DNA from: an uncultured Methylobacteriaceae bacterium
GTDB lineage: Bacteria; Pseudomonadota; Alphaproteobacteria; Rhizobiales; Beijerinckiaceae
Length of the DNA stretch: 17,253 nt
Reading direction: 5' to 3'
NCBI GenBank assembly: GCA_937872715.1
Contig: CALMTJ010000412.1
Coordinates: 9,560 to 26,812 of the forward strand
Position 1 is the first letter of the stretch. Every line of letters begins with the position of its first letter. Positions 1 through 7,022 of the stretch are shown here, piece after piece. A program made the position numbers and the translations under genes. The notes beneath the pieces were generated by a model. The model was not told the DNA's origin. It saw nothing but the letters and a program-made list of their open reading frames with translations, and made no database searches.

Positions 1-156
1 GTCCCGCATGTACCGGGTCCGGAGGGTCCGGCGTCCTCGGGTGTTTCCCCGGCATCGGCTCCGACCCGCTTCGGTCCTGCGTCGGGTTAGTGCACCGAGC
101 CGCGAGGCTGGCCGCCGTGCCGGTGCGTCCCGCGGCAACCCGTGTAAGGAGTTCCC
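1..156. other. Gene-free left edge
   Basis: This GC-rich stretch before the first supported gene contains short GGGTCCG-type direct repeats near its left end and no recognisable tRNA, terminator or convincing sigma-70 promoter. A short open frame here (8-199) overlaps the start of the next gene, has an arginine-rich composition typical of an out-of-frame reading, and is not called. A ribosome binding site, AAGGAG, stands just upstream of the ATG at 157. Confidence 0.5.
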
Positions 157-351
157 ATGGATCACCACCGCTTCGATGTCGGGCAGCTCGTGCGCGTGAA
201 GACGCGTTTCCTCGACCGGTCCGGAGAGGGCGTATATGAGGTCGTGCGCAAGCTGCCGGCCAGCCCGAACGGCGACCTCCATTACCGCATCAAGAGCACC
301 AACGGCCAGGAGCGCGCCGTGGCGGAGACCGACATCTCCGCGGCCGGCTGA
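157..351 (+). CDS. Small uncharacterised conserved-looking protein
   Basis: This is a 64-residue acidic/basic mixed soluble protein with no signal peptide or membrane segment. The start is well supported by AAGGAG at about 147-152, a good distance before the ATG. The chain reads like a small beta-rich domain (GQLVRVKTRFLDRS, then GVYEVVRKLPA and LHYRIKS), ending in a polar segment with ERAVAETDI. It resembles short hypothetical proteins common in Hyphomicrobiales, but I cannot assign a function. The stop lies 5 bases before the candidate GTG of the next small gene, so the two are probably co-transcribed. I am confident that it is a gene and have no basis for a role. Confidence 0.75.
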   Translation: MDHHRFDVGQLVRVKTRFLDRSGEGVYEVVRKLPASPNGDLHYRIKSTNGQERAVAETDISAAG

Positions 352-356
352 CCGCC

Positions 357-641
357 GTGGCGGCCCCGGGCAACCGGTTCGAACGGGTCCGGTCGCCCGA
401 CCCCGCCGCCGTCACCGTGACGATCGGCGGGGAGGACGGCCGATCGACCGGACAGGTCCGGGGGCCGGAACCGATGGGCGGCCCCGTGGCTCGCGCCCTG
501 ACGTTCGGCGAGGACGACAGCCTCTCGGCCCACCAGGCGCTGGCCGTGGGCTGCCATCTCGCGAACGAGCTCGGCGTGTCCGTGGTGGTGATCGACGAAG
601 GCGGCCATTGGCGCCCCGCCTGGGGCAGCCTCGCCGCGTGA
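357..641 (+). CDS. Small hypothetical protein
   Basis: This is a 94-residue product from a GTG start just after the preceding gene's stop. The first ~39 residues are rich in G, R, P and A and look disordered. The remaining ~55 residues are better ordered: ALTFGEDDSLSAHQALAVGC followed by ELGVSVVVIDEGGHWRPAW, suggesting a helix followed by a beta strand. An in-frame ATG at 474 would give a 55-residue protein containing only this ordered part, so the true start is uncertain. I kept the GTG because third positions are strongly G/C throughout the longer frame. No family was recognised. It lies 73 bases upstream of the sensor kinase gene and may share its transcript. Confidence 0.55.
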   Translation: MAAPGNRFERVRSPDPAAVTVTIGGEDGRSTGQVRGPEPMGGPVARALTFGEDDSLSAHQALAVGCHLANELGVSVVVIDEGGHWRPAWGSLAA

Positions 642-714
642 GCGCTCGCCCGACCGTTCCGCGCGGGTCCGTCCGCGCCCGACCGTCCCGCCCGCGCGAC
701 ACGTCCCGGCCCGC

Positions 715-2574
715 GTGACCGACACCCGCGACGACGAGACCCGACCGGCCGGCCAGCCGGTGCCGTCCCGTTCCGTGCGGGCCACGCTCCTCCTCTTCAC
801 GGCCGCGCTGGCGCTGCCCATCCTCCTCTTCGTCGGCTTTCTTCTCTGGCAGATCGCCGTCGGCGAGCGCCAGAGGCTGGAGGGCGACGCCTCCGACATC
901 GCGAGATCCGTGACGGTGGCGATCGACCGGGAGCTGACCGGGCTCCTCGCGTCGCTGGACGTCCTGTCGCTCTCCCCCTACCTCCAGACCGGCGACCTCC
1001 GGAGCTTCTACCGCCAGTCGGAGGAGCTTTCGCGGCGCCAGGACATCGTCCCGGTCCTCACCGACCTGTCCGGCCGGCAGCTCGTCAACCTGCGGGTCCC
1101 GTTCGGCACGGAGCTGCCGACCAGCAACGTCCCCCGCGATCCGGTCGCGTTCGAGAACAACCGGCCGTTCGTGACCGACCTGTTCCGGGGGCTCGTGTCG
1201 AACGAGCTCCTCTTCTCGGGCGTGCTGCCTGTCTTGCAGGACGGCCGGCCGATCTACGTCCTGAGCTTCCGCCTCGCGGTCGACAGGCTGCGCCGGATCC
1301 TGGCCGAGGCGGACGTGCCGGAGGGCTACACGGCGTCCGTGGTCGACAGGGCCGGGATCATCATGGCGCGGAGCGCCCGCCACGACGAGTTCGTCGGCCA
1401 GCTGGCCACGGCCGACCTCCGGGCTGCCGCGACCGGTGAATCGGGGCGGTGGACGGGACGAACGATCGACGGCGAGGAGGTGCTCGGCGCCTATTCCCGC
1501 TCCAAGCTGTCGGGCTTCAGGGCGGCCGTGGGAATCCGCATGTCGGACCTGAACGCGCCGCTCCGGCGCTCGCTCACGCTCTTCGCCGGGCTCGGCCTGA
1601 TGATCGTGGGGCTGTCCGTCGGGCTGGGATTGCTGCTCGGCCGGCGCATCACGTCGCCGATGACGGCGCTGACCGACCGGGCCGCGAGGCTCGGCCGGGG
1701 CGAGCCGGTCCTCCCGCTCGGGAGCGGCCTCCGCGAGGTCGACGAGGTGGGACAGGAGATCGCGGCCGCCGCCGAGGCCCGGGCGGCCCGCGAGAACGAC
1801 CTGCGGGACGCCAACGAGGAGATCCAGCGCTTCGCCTACATCATCAGCCACGACCTCCGGTCCCCGCTCGTCAACATCATGGGCTTCACGACGGAGCTGG
1901 AAGCGCTGCGGGAGGACACGTTCAGGCGGCTGGACGAGCTCCGGGACGCGGCCGATCTCGACGAGCGAAGGCAGGATCGCCGGCTCGGCGAGGATTTCGA
2001 CGAGGCGATCACCTTCATCAAGGCGTCCATCGGCAAGATGGACCGCCTGATCAACGCCATCCTGAAACTGTCGCGCGAGGGGCGCCGCGAGTTCCGGCGC
2101 GAGACCGTCGACATGAACGCGCTCTTCCGCTCGATCGCGGCGAGTCTCGCCCACCAGGCGGATGCCGCGGGCGCGCGCATCGAGGTCGGCGCGCTGCCGC
2201 CGCTCGAGAGCGACCGGCTCGCGCTCGAGCAGATCTTCTCGAACCTCGTCGACAACGCCCTGAAATACCTCCGGACGGGCCTGCCGGGCCGGATCAAGGT
2301 CACGGGCCGCTCCGCGCGTGACCGGGTCGTTTACGAAGTGGCTGATAATGGTCGCGGGATCGACGAGAGGGATCAGGAGCGCGTGTTCGAGCTGTTCCGG
2401 CGTTCAGGGGTGCAGGACAGACCGGGCGAGGGCATCGGCCTGGCGCATGTGCGAGCGCTCGTCCGTCGACTCGGCGGCACGATCGGCTTGACCTCACGGC
2501 CCGGGCAGGGTTCCACATTCACCGTGATCCTGCCGGCCAGATGGTCGGGCGAGGTCGAGAGAGAGGCAGCATGA
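715..2574 (+). CDS. Membrane sensor histidine kinase, Cache-HAMP-HisKA-HATPase
   Basis: This 619-residue inner-membrane sensor kinase would autophosphorylate on histidine and pass phosphate to a receiver. A first membrane segment covers residues ~23-49. An extracytoplasmic region of about 225 residues resembles a double-Cache sensor. A second membrane segment (~283-308) leads into a HAMP linker. The H-box ISHDLRSP places the phosphoacceptor at H379. The ATPase domain shows the N-box (NLVDNALKY, from N510), the G1 box DNGRGI (544-549) and the G2 box GEGIGL (571-576). The dimerisation domain carries an extra charged stretch (~395-430) between its two helices. The GTG start at 715 lacks a strong ribosome site, so its exact position is less certain. 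The gene overlaps the next receiver gene by 4 bases (ATGA), which makes that receiver the likely partner. The ligand is unknown. Confidence 0.92.
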   Translation: MTDTRDDETRPAGQPVPSRSVRATLLLFTAALALPILLFVGFLLWQIAVGERQRLEGDASDIARSVTVAIDRELTGLLASLDVLSLSPYLQTGDLRSFYRQSEELSRRQDIVPVLTDLSGRQLVNLRVPFGTELPTSNVPRDPVAFENNRPFVTDLFRGLVSNELLFSGVLPVLQDGRPIYVLSFRLAVDRLRRILAEADVPEGYTASVVDRAGIIMARSARHDEFVGQLATADLRAAATGESGRWTGRTIDGEEVLGAYSRSKLSGFRAAVGIRMSDLNAPLRRSLTLFAGLGLMIVGLSVGLGLLLGRRITSPMTALTDRAARLGRGEPVLPLGSGLREVDEVGQEIAAAAEARAARENDLRDANEEIQRFAYIISHDLRSPLVNIMGFTTELEALREDTFRRLDELRDAADLDERRQDRRLGEDFDEAITFIKASIGKMDRLINAILKLSREGRREFRRETVDMNALFRSIAASLAHQADAAGARIEVGALPPLESDRLALEQIFSNLVDNALKYLRTGLPGRIKVTGRSARDRVVYEVADNGRGIDERDQERVFELFRRSGVQDRPGEGIGLAHVRALVRRLGGTIGLTSRPGQGSTFTVILPARWSGEVEREAA

Positions 2575-3008
2575 CGATGCCTGTGACCATCATCATGGTC
2601 GAGGACGACGAAGGCCACGCCCGGCTCATCGAGAAGAACATCAGGCGCGCGGGGGTGACGAACGAGATCGTGCCGTTCCGGGACGGGACCAGCGCCCTGT
2701 CCTACCTGCTCGGCCCGGACGGGAGCGGGCGGGACAATGCCGGCAAGCCGCTGCTCGTCCTCCTCGACCTCAACCTGCCGGACATGACGGGCGTCGACAT
2801 CCTGAAGGTGGTCAAGGAGAACGAGCACCTGAAACGCGCGCCGGTGGTGGTCCTGACCACGACGGACGACCAGCGCGAGATCCAGCGCTGCTACGATCTC
2901 GGCTGCAACGTCTACATCACGAAGCCCGTGAACTACGAGGGCTTCTCCAACGCCATCCGGCAGCTCGGCCTGTTCTTCTCCGTCATCCAGGTGCCCGACG
3001 CGGCATGA
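2571..3008 (+). CDS. Single-domain response regulator, Rcp1-type
   Basis: This 145-residue stand-alone receiver has no output domain. The acidic pocket is E11, D12 and D13, the predicted phosphoacceptor is D66 in LLDLNLPDMTG, the conserved threonine is in VVVLTTTDD (~96-98), and the conserved lysine is K118 in YITKPV. The insert between helix 2 and strand 3 (GPDGSGRDNAGKP) is typical of Rcp1-like receivers that pair with phytochrome-like kinases. I chose the ATG at 2571 over an in-frame codon at 2541 because it overlaps the kinase stop codon as ATGA and gives the usual family length. It overlaps the next gene by 4 bases. It probably accepts phosphate from the kinase at 715-2574 and may shuttle or buffer phosphate between the two kinases of this cluster (inference). 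Confidence 0.93.
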   Translation: MTMPVTIIMVEDDEGHARLIEKNIRRAGVTNEIVPFRDGTSALSYLLGPDGSGRDNAGKPLLVLLDLNLPDMTGVDILKVVKENEHLKRAPVVVLTTTDDQREIQRCYDLGCNVYITKPVNYEGFSNAIRQLGLFFSVIQVPDAA

Positions 3009-4090
3009 CCGACGGGTCTCTCCGCGTCCTCTACGTCGACGACGATCTCGGCCTCGCGCGGCTCGTGCAGAAGGGGCTGGAGCGCCGCGGCTACGCCGTG
3101 GAGACGGTGCAGGACGGGGCGGCCGGGCTCGCGAGGCTGGCGGCCGGTGGGATCGACGTGGTGGCGCTCGACCATTACATGCCCGGTCAGGACGGCATCC
3201 AGACGCTGGAAGCCATCCGGGCGTTGCCTGACCCGCCGCCTGTCGTCTACGTCACGGGCACGCAGGAGAGCAGCGTGGCGGTGGCGGCCCTGAAGGCGGG
3301 CGCGTCCGACTACGTACTCAAGACGATCGGGACGGAATTCATCCCGCTCCTCGCTGCCGCCATCGATCAGGCCGAGCAGGGGATGCGGCTCCGCCGCGCC
3401 AAGGAGGCCGCGGAGGCGGAGGTGCGGGAGGCGCGGGACCGGTTCGAGGCTCTGGCGGCCGAGCGCGCGCTCCTCATGCGCGAGGTGAACCACCGGGTCG
3501 GCAACTCGCTCCAGATCATCGCGGCCCTGCTCCACCTCCAATCCTCCGCCAGCCCGAACGAGGACGTGAAGGCGGCGCTCGCGGGCGCCAACCGGCGGGT
3601 CATGGCGGTGGCCCAGGTGCACCGCCGCCTCTACACGTCGGACGACGTGCAGGCGGTGGCGCTGGACCATTACCTCAAGGCGCTGGTGGAAGACCTGCGC
3701 GGCTCGGCGGAGGACGGCGATACCCACCAGCTGTCGCTGGAGGCGGAACCGGTGGAGGTCGATCCCGACAAGGCGGTCGCGGTCGGCGTCGTGGTGACGG
3801 AGCTCGTGCTCAACGCCCTGAAATACGCCTACCCGGACGGCAAGGGGCCGATCCGGGTGAAGCTCGCGGCCGAGCCGAACGGTCGCGTGCTCCTCGCCGT
3901 GGAGGATGACGGCGTCGGCCGCGACGCCACGCCCGCCCCGCCCCGCAGCCAGAAGGGTCTCGGCCGCATGATCGTCAAGGCGATGGCGACCAAGCTCGAA
4001 GCCAAATGGGGCCAGGACGAGACGCATCCCGGGATGCGGGTGTTCCTCGGCTTCGACGGCCATTCGCGACCCCGCCAGAGCGCGGCCTGA
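3005..4090 (+). CDS. Receiver–HisKA_2 histidine kinase (soluble)
   Basis: This is a 361-residue cytoplasmic protein. Residues ~6-120 are a receiver, with acidic residues D12-D14 (VDDDLG), phosphoacceptor D56 (ALDHYMP) and K106. A short coiled coil (~125-155) links to a HisKA_2 dimerisation domain with H163 in EVNHRVGNSLQII. The ATPase domain follows, with an N-box ending at N270 (TELVLNALKYAY), a G1-like VEDDGVGRD and a glycine-rich KGLGRMIV. No membrane segments or DNA-binding domain are seen. The usual lysine of the NHRVKN signature is replaced by glycine, a variant I recall from other alphaproteobacterial members. Its start overlaps the upstream stop (ATGA), making it the third member of a coupled signalling operon. 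Its target regulator is not in the window; PhyR-type general stress signalling is one known role for related kinases. Confidence 0.9.
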   Translation: MTDGSLRVLYVDDDLGLARLVQKGLERRGYAVETVQDGAAGLARLAAGGIDVVALDHYMPGQDGIQTLEAIRALPDPPPVVYVTGTQESSVAVAALKAGASDYVLKTIGTEFIPLLAAAIDQAEQGMRLRRAKEAAEAEVREARDRFEALAAERALLMREVNHRVGNSLQIIAALLHLQSSASPNEDVKAALAGANRRVMAVAQVHRRLYTSDDVQAVALDHYLKALVEDLRGSAEDGDTHQLSLEAEPVEVDPDKAVAVGVVVTELVLNALKYAYPDGKGPIRVKLAAEPNGRVLLAVEDDGVGRDATPAPPRSQKGLGRMIVKAMATKLEAKWGQDETHPGMRVFLGFDGHSRPRQSAA

Positions 4091-4096
4091 CGGCGG

Positions 4097-4558
4097 GTGA
4101 GCGGTCTGGCCCAGCTGAACGACTGGGTCGCCGTTTCCGCCAACTGGCTGGGGATCATCTCGCTCGCGGTCTCCACCTACGCGGCGGTGACGATCTCCCG
4201 GATCCGCCGGGACATCGTCGGGCGCGTCACCCTTCCGGCCATCATATCGGCGCTGGAAGACGGGAACGGTCAGCTTTCCGCCATGCTCAAGGATTTCGAT
4301 GCGAGCCACAGATCGTTCGAGGTGACGCTCTCCGTCTGCGAAGCGAACCTGCGGACGATCGTGTCCTCCCGAAGTCAGGCGACGCCGAGGGCGAAATCGC
4401 TGATCGGGGACATCGCGGCCTTCCGAAAGGGCCGCCTTTCTTCAGGCGCGCAGGCGACGGCACTCGACATCGACAGGGCTTGGGCCATCTATGGCTCACT
4501 GAGCGGGCTCGTCGAGGAGCTCAAGCGGATCACTCATCTGCATCAGGTGGGAGGCTGA
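4097..4558 (+). CDS. Hypothetical protein with one N-terminal membrane segment
   Basis: This is a 153-residue product from a GTG start 6 bases after the upstream kinase stop. A hydrophobic stretch at ~15-33 (NWLGIISLAVSTYAAVTI) is followed by SRIRRDI, so the protein is probably anchored with its remainder in the cytoplasm. The remainder is mostly helical and polar, with FDASHRSFEVTLSVCEANL and a C-terminal helix SGLVEELKRITHLHQ. I do not recognise a family. The 1-base gap to the following 110-residue gene points to joint expression. It may belong to the transcript of the signalling genes, but nothing in the sequence links them functionally. Confidence 0.7.
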   Translation: MSGLAQLNDWVAVSANWLGIISLAVSTYAAVTISRIRRDIVGRVTLPAIISALEDGNGQLSAMLKDFDASHRSFEVTLSVCEANLRTIVSSRSQATPRAKSLIGDIAAFRKGRLSSGAQATALDIDRAWAIYGSLSGLVEELKRITHLHQVGG

Positions 4559-4559
4559 G

Positions 4560-4892
4560 ATGGATGACTATCTCGGGCGGCAGGTCGAGTTCGTCGCCAA
4601 GCTCGTCCGGCTTTCGCAAGAAGGGCGCATCGACTGGAGATTGCACGAGAAGGGTGGCTTCGTCGGAGAGGTCTTCGGCCGCGAGATCCGGATCTTCGAC
4701 TCGGAGAAGCCGGCACCCGGCTCGGGGAAGGTCGGTACGGTCAGGAAGGCGCCGGTCCTCGAGATCCTCGTGGGCGACGGCAAGGTCGGGCACTCGATCG
4801 AGAGCGTCACCGGCCTTAGAGACCTGCTGGCCAGCGCCGGTTTCAGGGCTGCCGGGATCGACAATTTCATGGAGCAGGTCTTGGCGAGCTGA
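4560..4892 (+). CDS. Hypothetical small soluble protein
   Basis: This is a 110-residue product with its ATG one base after the preceding stop; GGGAGG upstream can serve as the ribosome site. The N-terminus is helical (DDYLGRQVEFVAKLVRLSQEG), followed by beta-like segments (GGFVGEVFGREIRIFD, APVLEILVGDGKVGHSIE) and a helical end (LRDLLASAGFRAAGIDNFME). There is no signal peptide or membrane segment. No family was recognised. The tight spacing with the membrane-anchored gene before it suggests the two are a pair whose products might interact (inference). argB begins 24 bases downstream with its own weak ribosome site. Confidence 0.7.
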   Translation: MDDYLGRQVEFVAKLVRLSQEGRIDWRLHEKGGFVGEVFGREIRIFDSEKPAPGSGKVGTVRKAPVLEILVGDGKVGHSIESVTGLRDLLASAGFRAAGIDNFMEQVLAS

Positions 4893-4916
4893 GACCTGCC
4901 CACCTCAAGGCCTACG

Positions 4917-5783
4917 ATGACCGAGACGCCGCCGACCGCGCATGTGCGCGCCGAGATGCTGGTTCAGGCGCTGCCCCACATGCAGCGCTACGACCAGGAG
5001 ATCGTCCTCATCAAGTATGGCGGCCACGCCATGGGGGACCGGAGCGCGGCGGAGGATTTCGCCGAGGACGTGGTGCTGCTCGAGCAATCGGGCGTGAAGC
5101 CGATCATCGTCCATGGTGGGGGGCCGCAGATCGGCCGCATGCTGGACAAGCTCGGCATCGAATCCGCCTTCGCGGACGGGCTGCGGATCACGGACGAAGC
5201 CACGGTCGAGGTCGTCGAGATGGTGCTGGCCGGCTCCATCAACAAGCAGATCGTCGGCTGGATCGGAGCAGAGGGCGGGCGCGCCATCGGGCTCTGCGGC
5301 AAGGACGGCAACATGGTGATGGCCCGCAAGGTGCAGCGGGACGGCGCGGCCGATCTCGGCTTCGTGGGCGAGCCGGAGGTCGTGGACCGCACCGTGCTGG
5401 ACGCCGTCCTGAAGGCGGAGCTGATCCCGGTCATCGCGCCCGTCGCGGCCGGGCGCGACGGCCACACCTACAACGTCAACGCCGACACATTCGCGGGCGC
5501 GATCGCGGGCGCGATGGCGGCCAAGCGCTTCCTCCTCCTCACGGACGTGCCGGGCGTGCTGGACAAGGACCGGAACCCCATCCCGGAGCTCACGGTCGAG
5601 CAATGCCGCCGCCTCGTCGCGGACGGGACGATCACGGGCGGCATGATCCCCAAGATCGAGACCTGCATCTACGCGATCGAGCGCGGCGTCGAGGCGGTGG
5701 TGATCCTGGACGGCAAGGTCCCGCACGCGGTGCTGCTCGAACTGTACACCACCTTCGGCGCCGGGACCCTGATCCGGCGGTGA
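4917..5783 (+). CDS. argB: Acetylglutamate kinase
   Basis: This 288-residue enzyme phosphorylates N-acetyl-L-glutamate with ATP, the second step of arginine (ornithine) synthesis in the cytoplasm. Hallmarks are LIKYGGHAMG with K33, the glycine loop VHGGGP (65-70), GLRITD with R90, GLCGKDGNMV (125-134), NVNADTFAGAIAG (187-199), LTDVPGVL (208-215) and GGMIPKIETC with K246. The N-terminal helix before K33 (RAEMLVQALPHMQRYD) is the extension found in hexameric, arginine-inhibited enzymes, so feedback inhibition by arginine is likely. The length is normal. AAGG at 4907-4910 precedes the ATG. The stop overlaps the GTG of the following acetyltransferase gene. Confidence 0.97.
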   Translation: MTETPPTAHVRAEMLVQALPHMQRYDQEIVLIKYGGHAMGDRSAAEDFAEDVVLLEQSGVKPIIVHGGGPQIGRMLDKLGIESAFADGLRITDEATVEVVEMVLAGSINKQIVGWIGAEGGRAIGLCGKDGNMVMARKVQRDGAADLGFVGEPEVVDRTVLDAVLKAELIPVIAPVAAGRDGHTYNVNADTFAGAIAGAMAAKRFLLLTDVPGVLDKDRNPIPELTVEQCRRLVADGTITGGMIPKIETCIYAIERGVEAVVILDGKVPHAVLLELYTTFGAGTLIRR

Positions 5784-6235
5784 GCGAGCCGAGGTACATG
5801 CCTTCACCGAGGCTAACGGACGAGGTGACACCGGCCGACCGCGAGGCGGTCCTGTCCGGCCTCAAGGCCTTCAACACGTCCCAGACGGGCAACCCGCCGC
5901 CCCGTCCGCTCGCAGTCCTGATCGACGGTGAGGACGGCGGGCCCAGCGGCGGGCTGATCGGCCGGACCGGCTACGGCTGGCTCGCGATCGAGCTGTTCTT
6001 CCTGCCCGAGGATCTGCGTCGCGGCGGGCTCGGGAGCGCCATCCTTCGGCAGGCCGAAAAGGAGGCGGCGGATCGCGGATGCCATTCCGCGCGCGTCGAG
6101 ACGGCGAGCTTCCAGGCGCTCGGCTTCTACCGCAAGGCCGGTTATCGCGTATTCGCTACCCTGGAGCGCTATCCCGGCGCCCACGAGAGCTATTATCTCC
6201 GCAAGGAGCTGCCGCCATTCCCGGAGCCGCGATGA
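5780..6235 (+). CDS. GNAT-family N-acetyltransferase
   Basis: This is a 151-residue protein that would transfer an acetyl group from acetyl-CoA to an unknown amine. The C-terminal two thirds match the GNAT fold: strand 4 IELFFLPEDLR, the acetyl-CoA pyrophosphate loop RRGGLGS (80-86), helix 3 AILRQAEKEAADRG, then ARVETASFQALGFYRKAGYRVF, which is the usual motif B region. I chose GTG 5780 because it overlaps the argB stop (GTGA). An ATG at 5798 would remove only six residues. It overlaps the next gene by 4 bases, so argB, this gene and the HAD gene form a coupled unit. The acceptor substrate cannot be inferred. Confidence 0.85.
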   Translation: MSEPRYMPSPRLTDEVTPADREAVLSGLKAFNTSQTGNPPPRPLAVLIDGEDGGPSGGLIGRTGYGWLAIELFFLPEDLRRGGLGSAILRQAEKEAADRGCHSARVETASFQALGFYRKAGYRVFATLERYPGAHESYYLRKELPPFPEPR

Positions 6236-6951
6236 CGGCTCCCGGTTCACATCCCGCTGCCGCGGCTCGAAGCTTCGCCCATGTCGAGACCTGGGTGTTC
6301 GATCTCGACAACACGCTCTACCCGCACGAGGCCCGGATCTGGCCGCAGGTGGACGAGCGCATCACGCTCTTCCTCATGGGGCATTTCGGGCTGGACGGGC
6401 TCTCCGCCCGGGCGCTGCAGAAGCATTACTACCACCGCTACGGGACGACGCTGAAGGGCCTGATGGAGGAGGAAGGCGTCGACCCGGAGGCCTTCCTCGA
6501 CTTCGCCCACGACATCGATCATTCGGCGATCGAGCTGAACCCCGTGCTGGGCGACGCCATCCGGCGGCTTCCCGGCCGCAAGCTGATCCTCACCAACGGC
6601 TCGCGGCGGCACGCGGAGAACGTCGCGACCAAGCTCGGCGTCCTCGGCCATTTCGAAGGCGTCTTCGACATCCAGGCGGCGGGTTTCGTCCCGAAGCCCG
6701 AGCGGCGCGCCTACGACCTCTTCCTGGACAGGCATGGGGTCGATCCGGCCCGGGCCGCGATGTTCGAGGACATCGCCAAGAACCTCGTCGTCCCGCACGA
6801 GCTCGGCATGACGACCTGCCTCGTCCTGCCCCGGACGGTGGACCCGTTCCGCGAGAGCTTCGAGCAGGAGGCGCTCGTCGCGCCCCATATCGACCACGTC
6901 ACGACGGACCTCGCGGGTTTCCTGTCGGGGGAGGTCTGCCCGACCCTCTGA
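6232..6951 (+). CDS. HAD hydrolase, pyrimidine 5'-nucleotidase type
   Basis: This 239-residue cytoplasmic phosphatase belongs to the HAD superfamily. Motif I is WVFDLDNTLYP with nucleophile D24 and D26, motif II is LILTNGSRRH (T121), motif III supplies K155 in GFVPKPE, and motif IV is FEDIAKNL with E179 and D180. The all-helical cap between motifs I and II (~35-105) and the FDLDNTLYP wording match the pyrimidine 5'-nucleotidase (SDT1-like) subgroup that accompanies argB in many Hyphomicrobiales. The ATG at 6232 overlaps the preceding stop (ATGA) and gives the usual length. The physiological substrate of these argB-linked members is not established to my knowledge. Confidence 0.88.
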   Translation: MTAPGSHPAAAARSFAHVETWVFDLDNTLYPHEARIWPQVDERITLFLMGHFGLDGLSARALQKHYYHRYGTTLKGLMEEEGVDPEAFLDFAHDIDHSAIELNPVLGDAIRRLPGRKLILTNGSRRHAENVATKLGVLGHFEGVFDIQAAGFVPKPERRAYDLFLDRHGVDPARAAMFEDIAKNLVVPHELGMTTCLVLPRTVDPFRESFEQEALVAPHIDHVTTDLAGFLSGEVCPTL

Positions 6952-6963
6952 CGCCGGCCGCGT

Positions 6964-6985
6964 GAAGCGAAACGACGGCCGCTTC
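6964..6985. terminator. Possible weak hairpin between convergent genes
   Basis: In the 71-base gap between the HAD gene and the end of tctA, GAAGCG (6964-6969) and CGCTTC (6980-6985) form six-base complementary arms around a 10-base loop, with further near-pairing outside. There is no T-run on either side, so intrinsic termination is only a possibility. Confidence 0.25.
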
Positions 6986-7022
6986 CACCGGACCTTCGCC
7001 TGACGCCCTGCGGCCGACCGTT

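Noticed and set aside
642..714. Direct repeats of GCCCGACCGT before the kinase gene as regulatory iterons
   Set aside because: Only two imperfect copies occur in a stretch dominated by C/G. This is compatible with chance.
412..2154. Long open frame on the minus strand opposite the sensor kinase
   Set aside because: It is antisense to a kinase with all catalytic boxes present. The translation is R/P/G/D-rich without a recognisable domain, as expected for antisense frames in high-GC DNA.
2933..4309. Long open frame on the minus strand opposite the receiver–kinase gene
   Set aside because: Same pattern: low-complexity antisense translation rich in R, H and D, opposite a clearly conserved protein.
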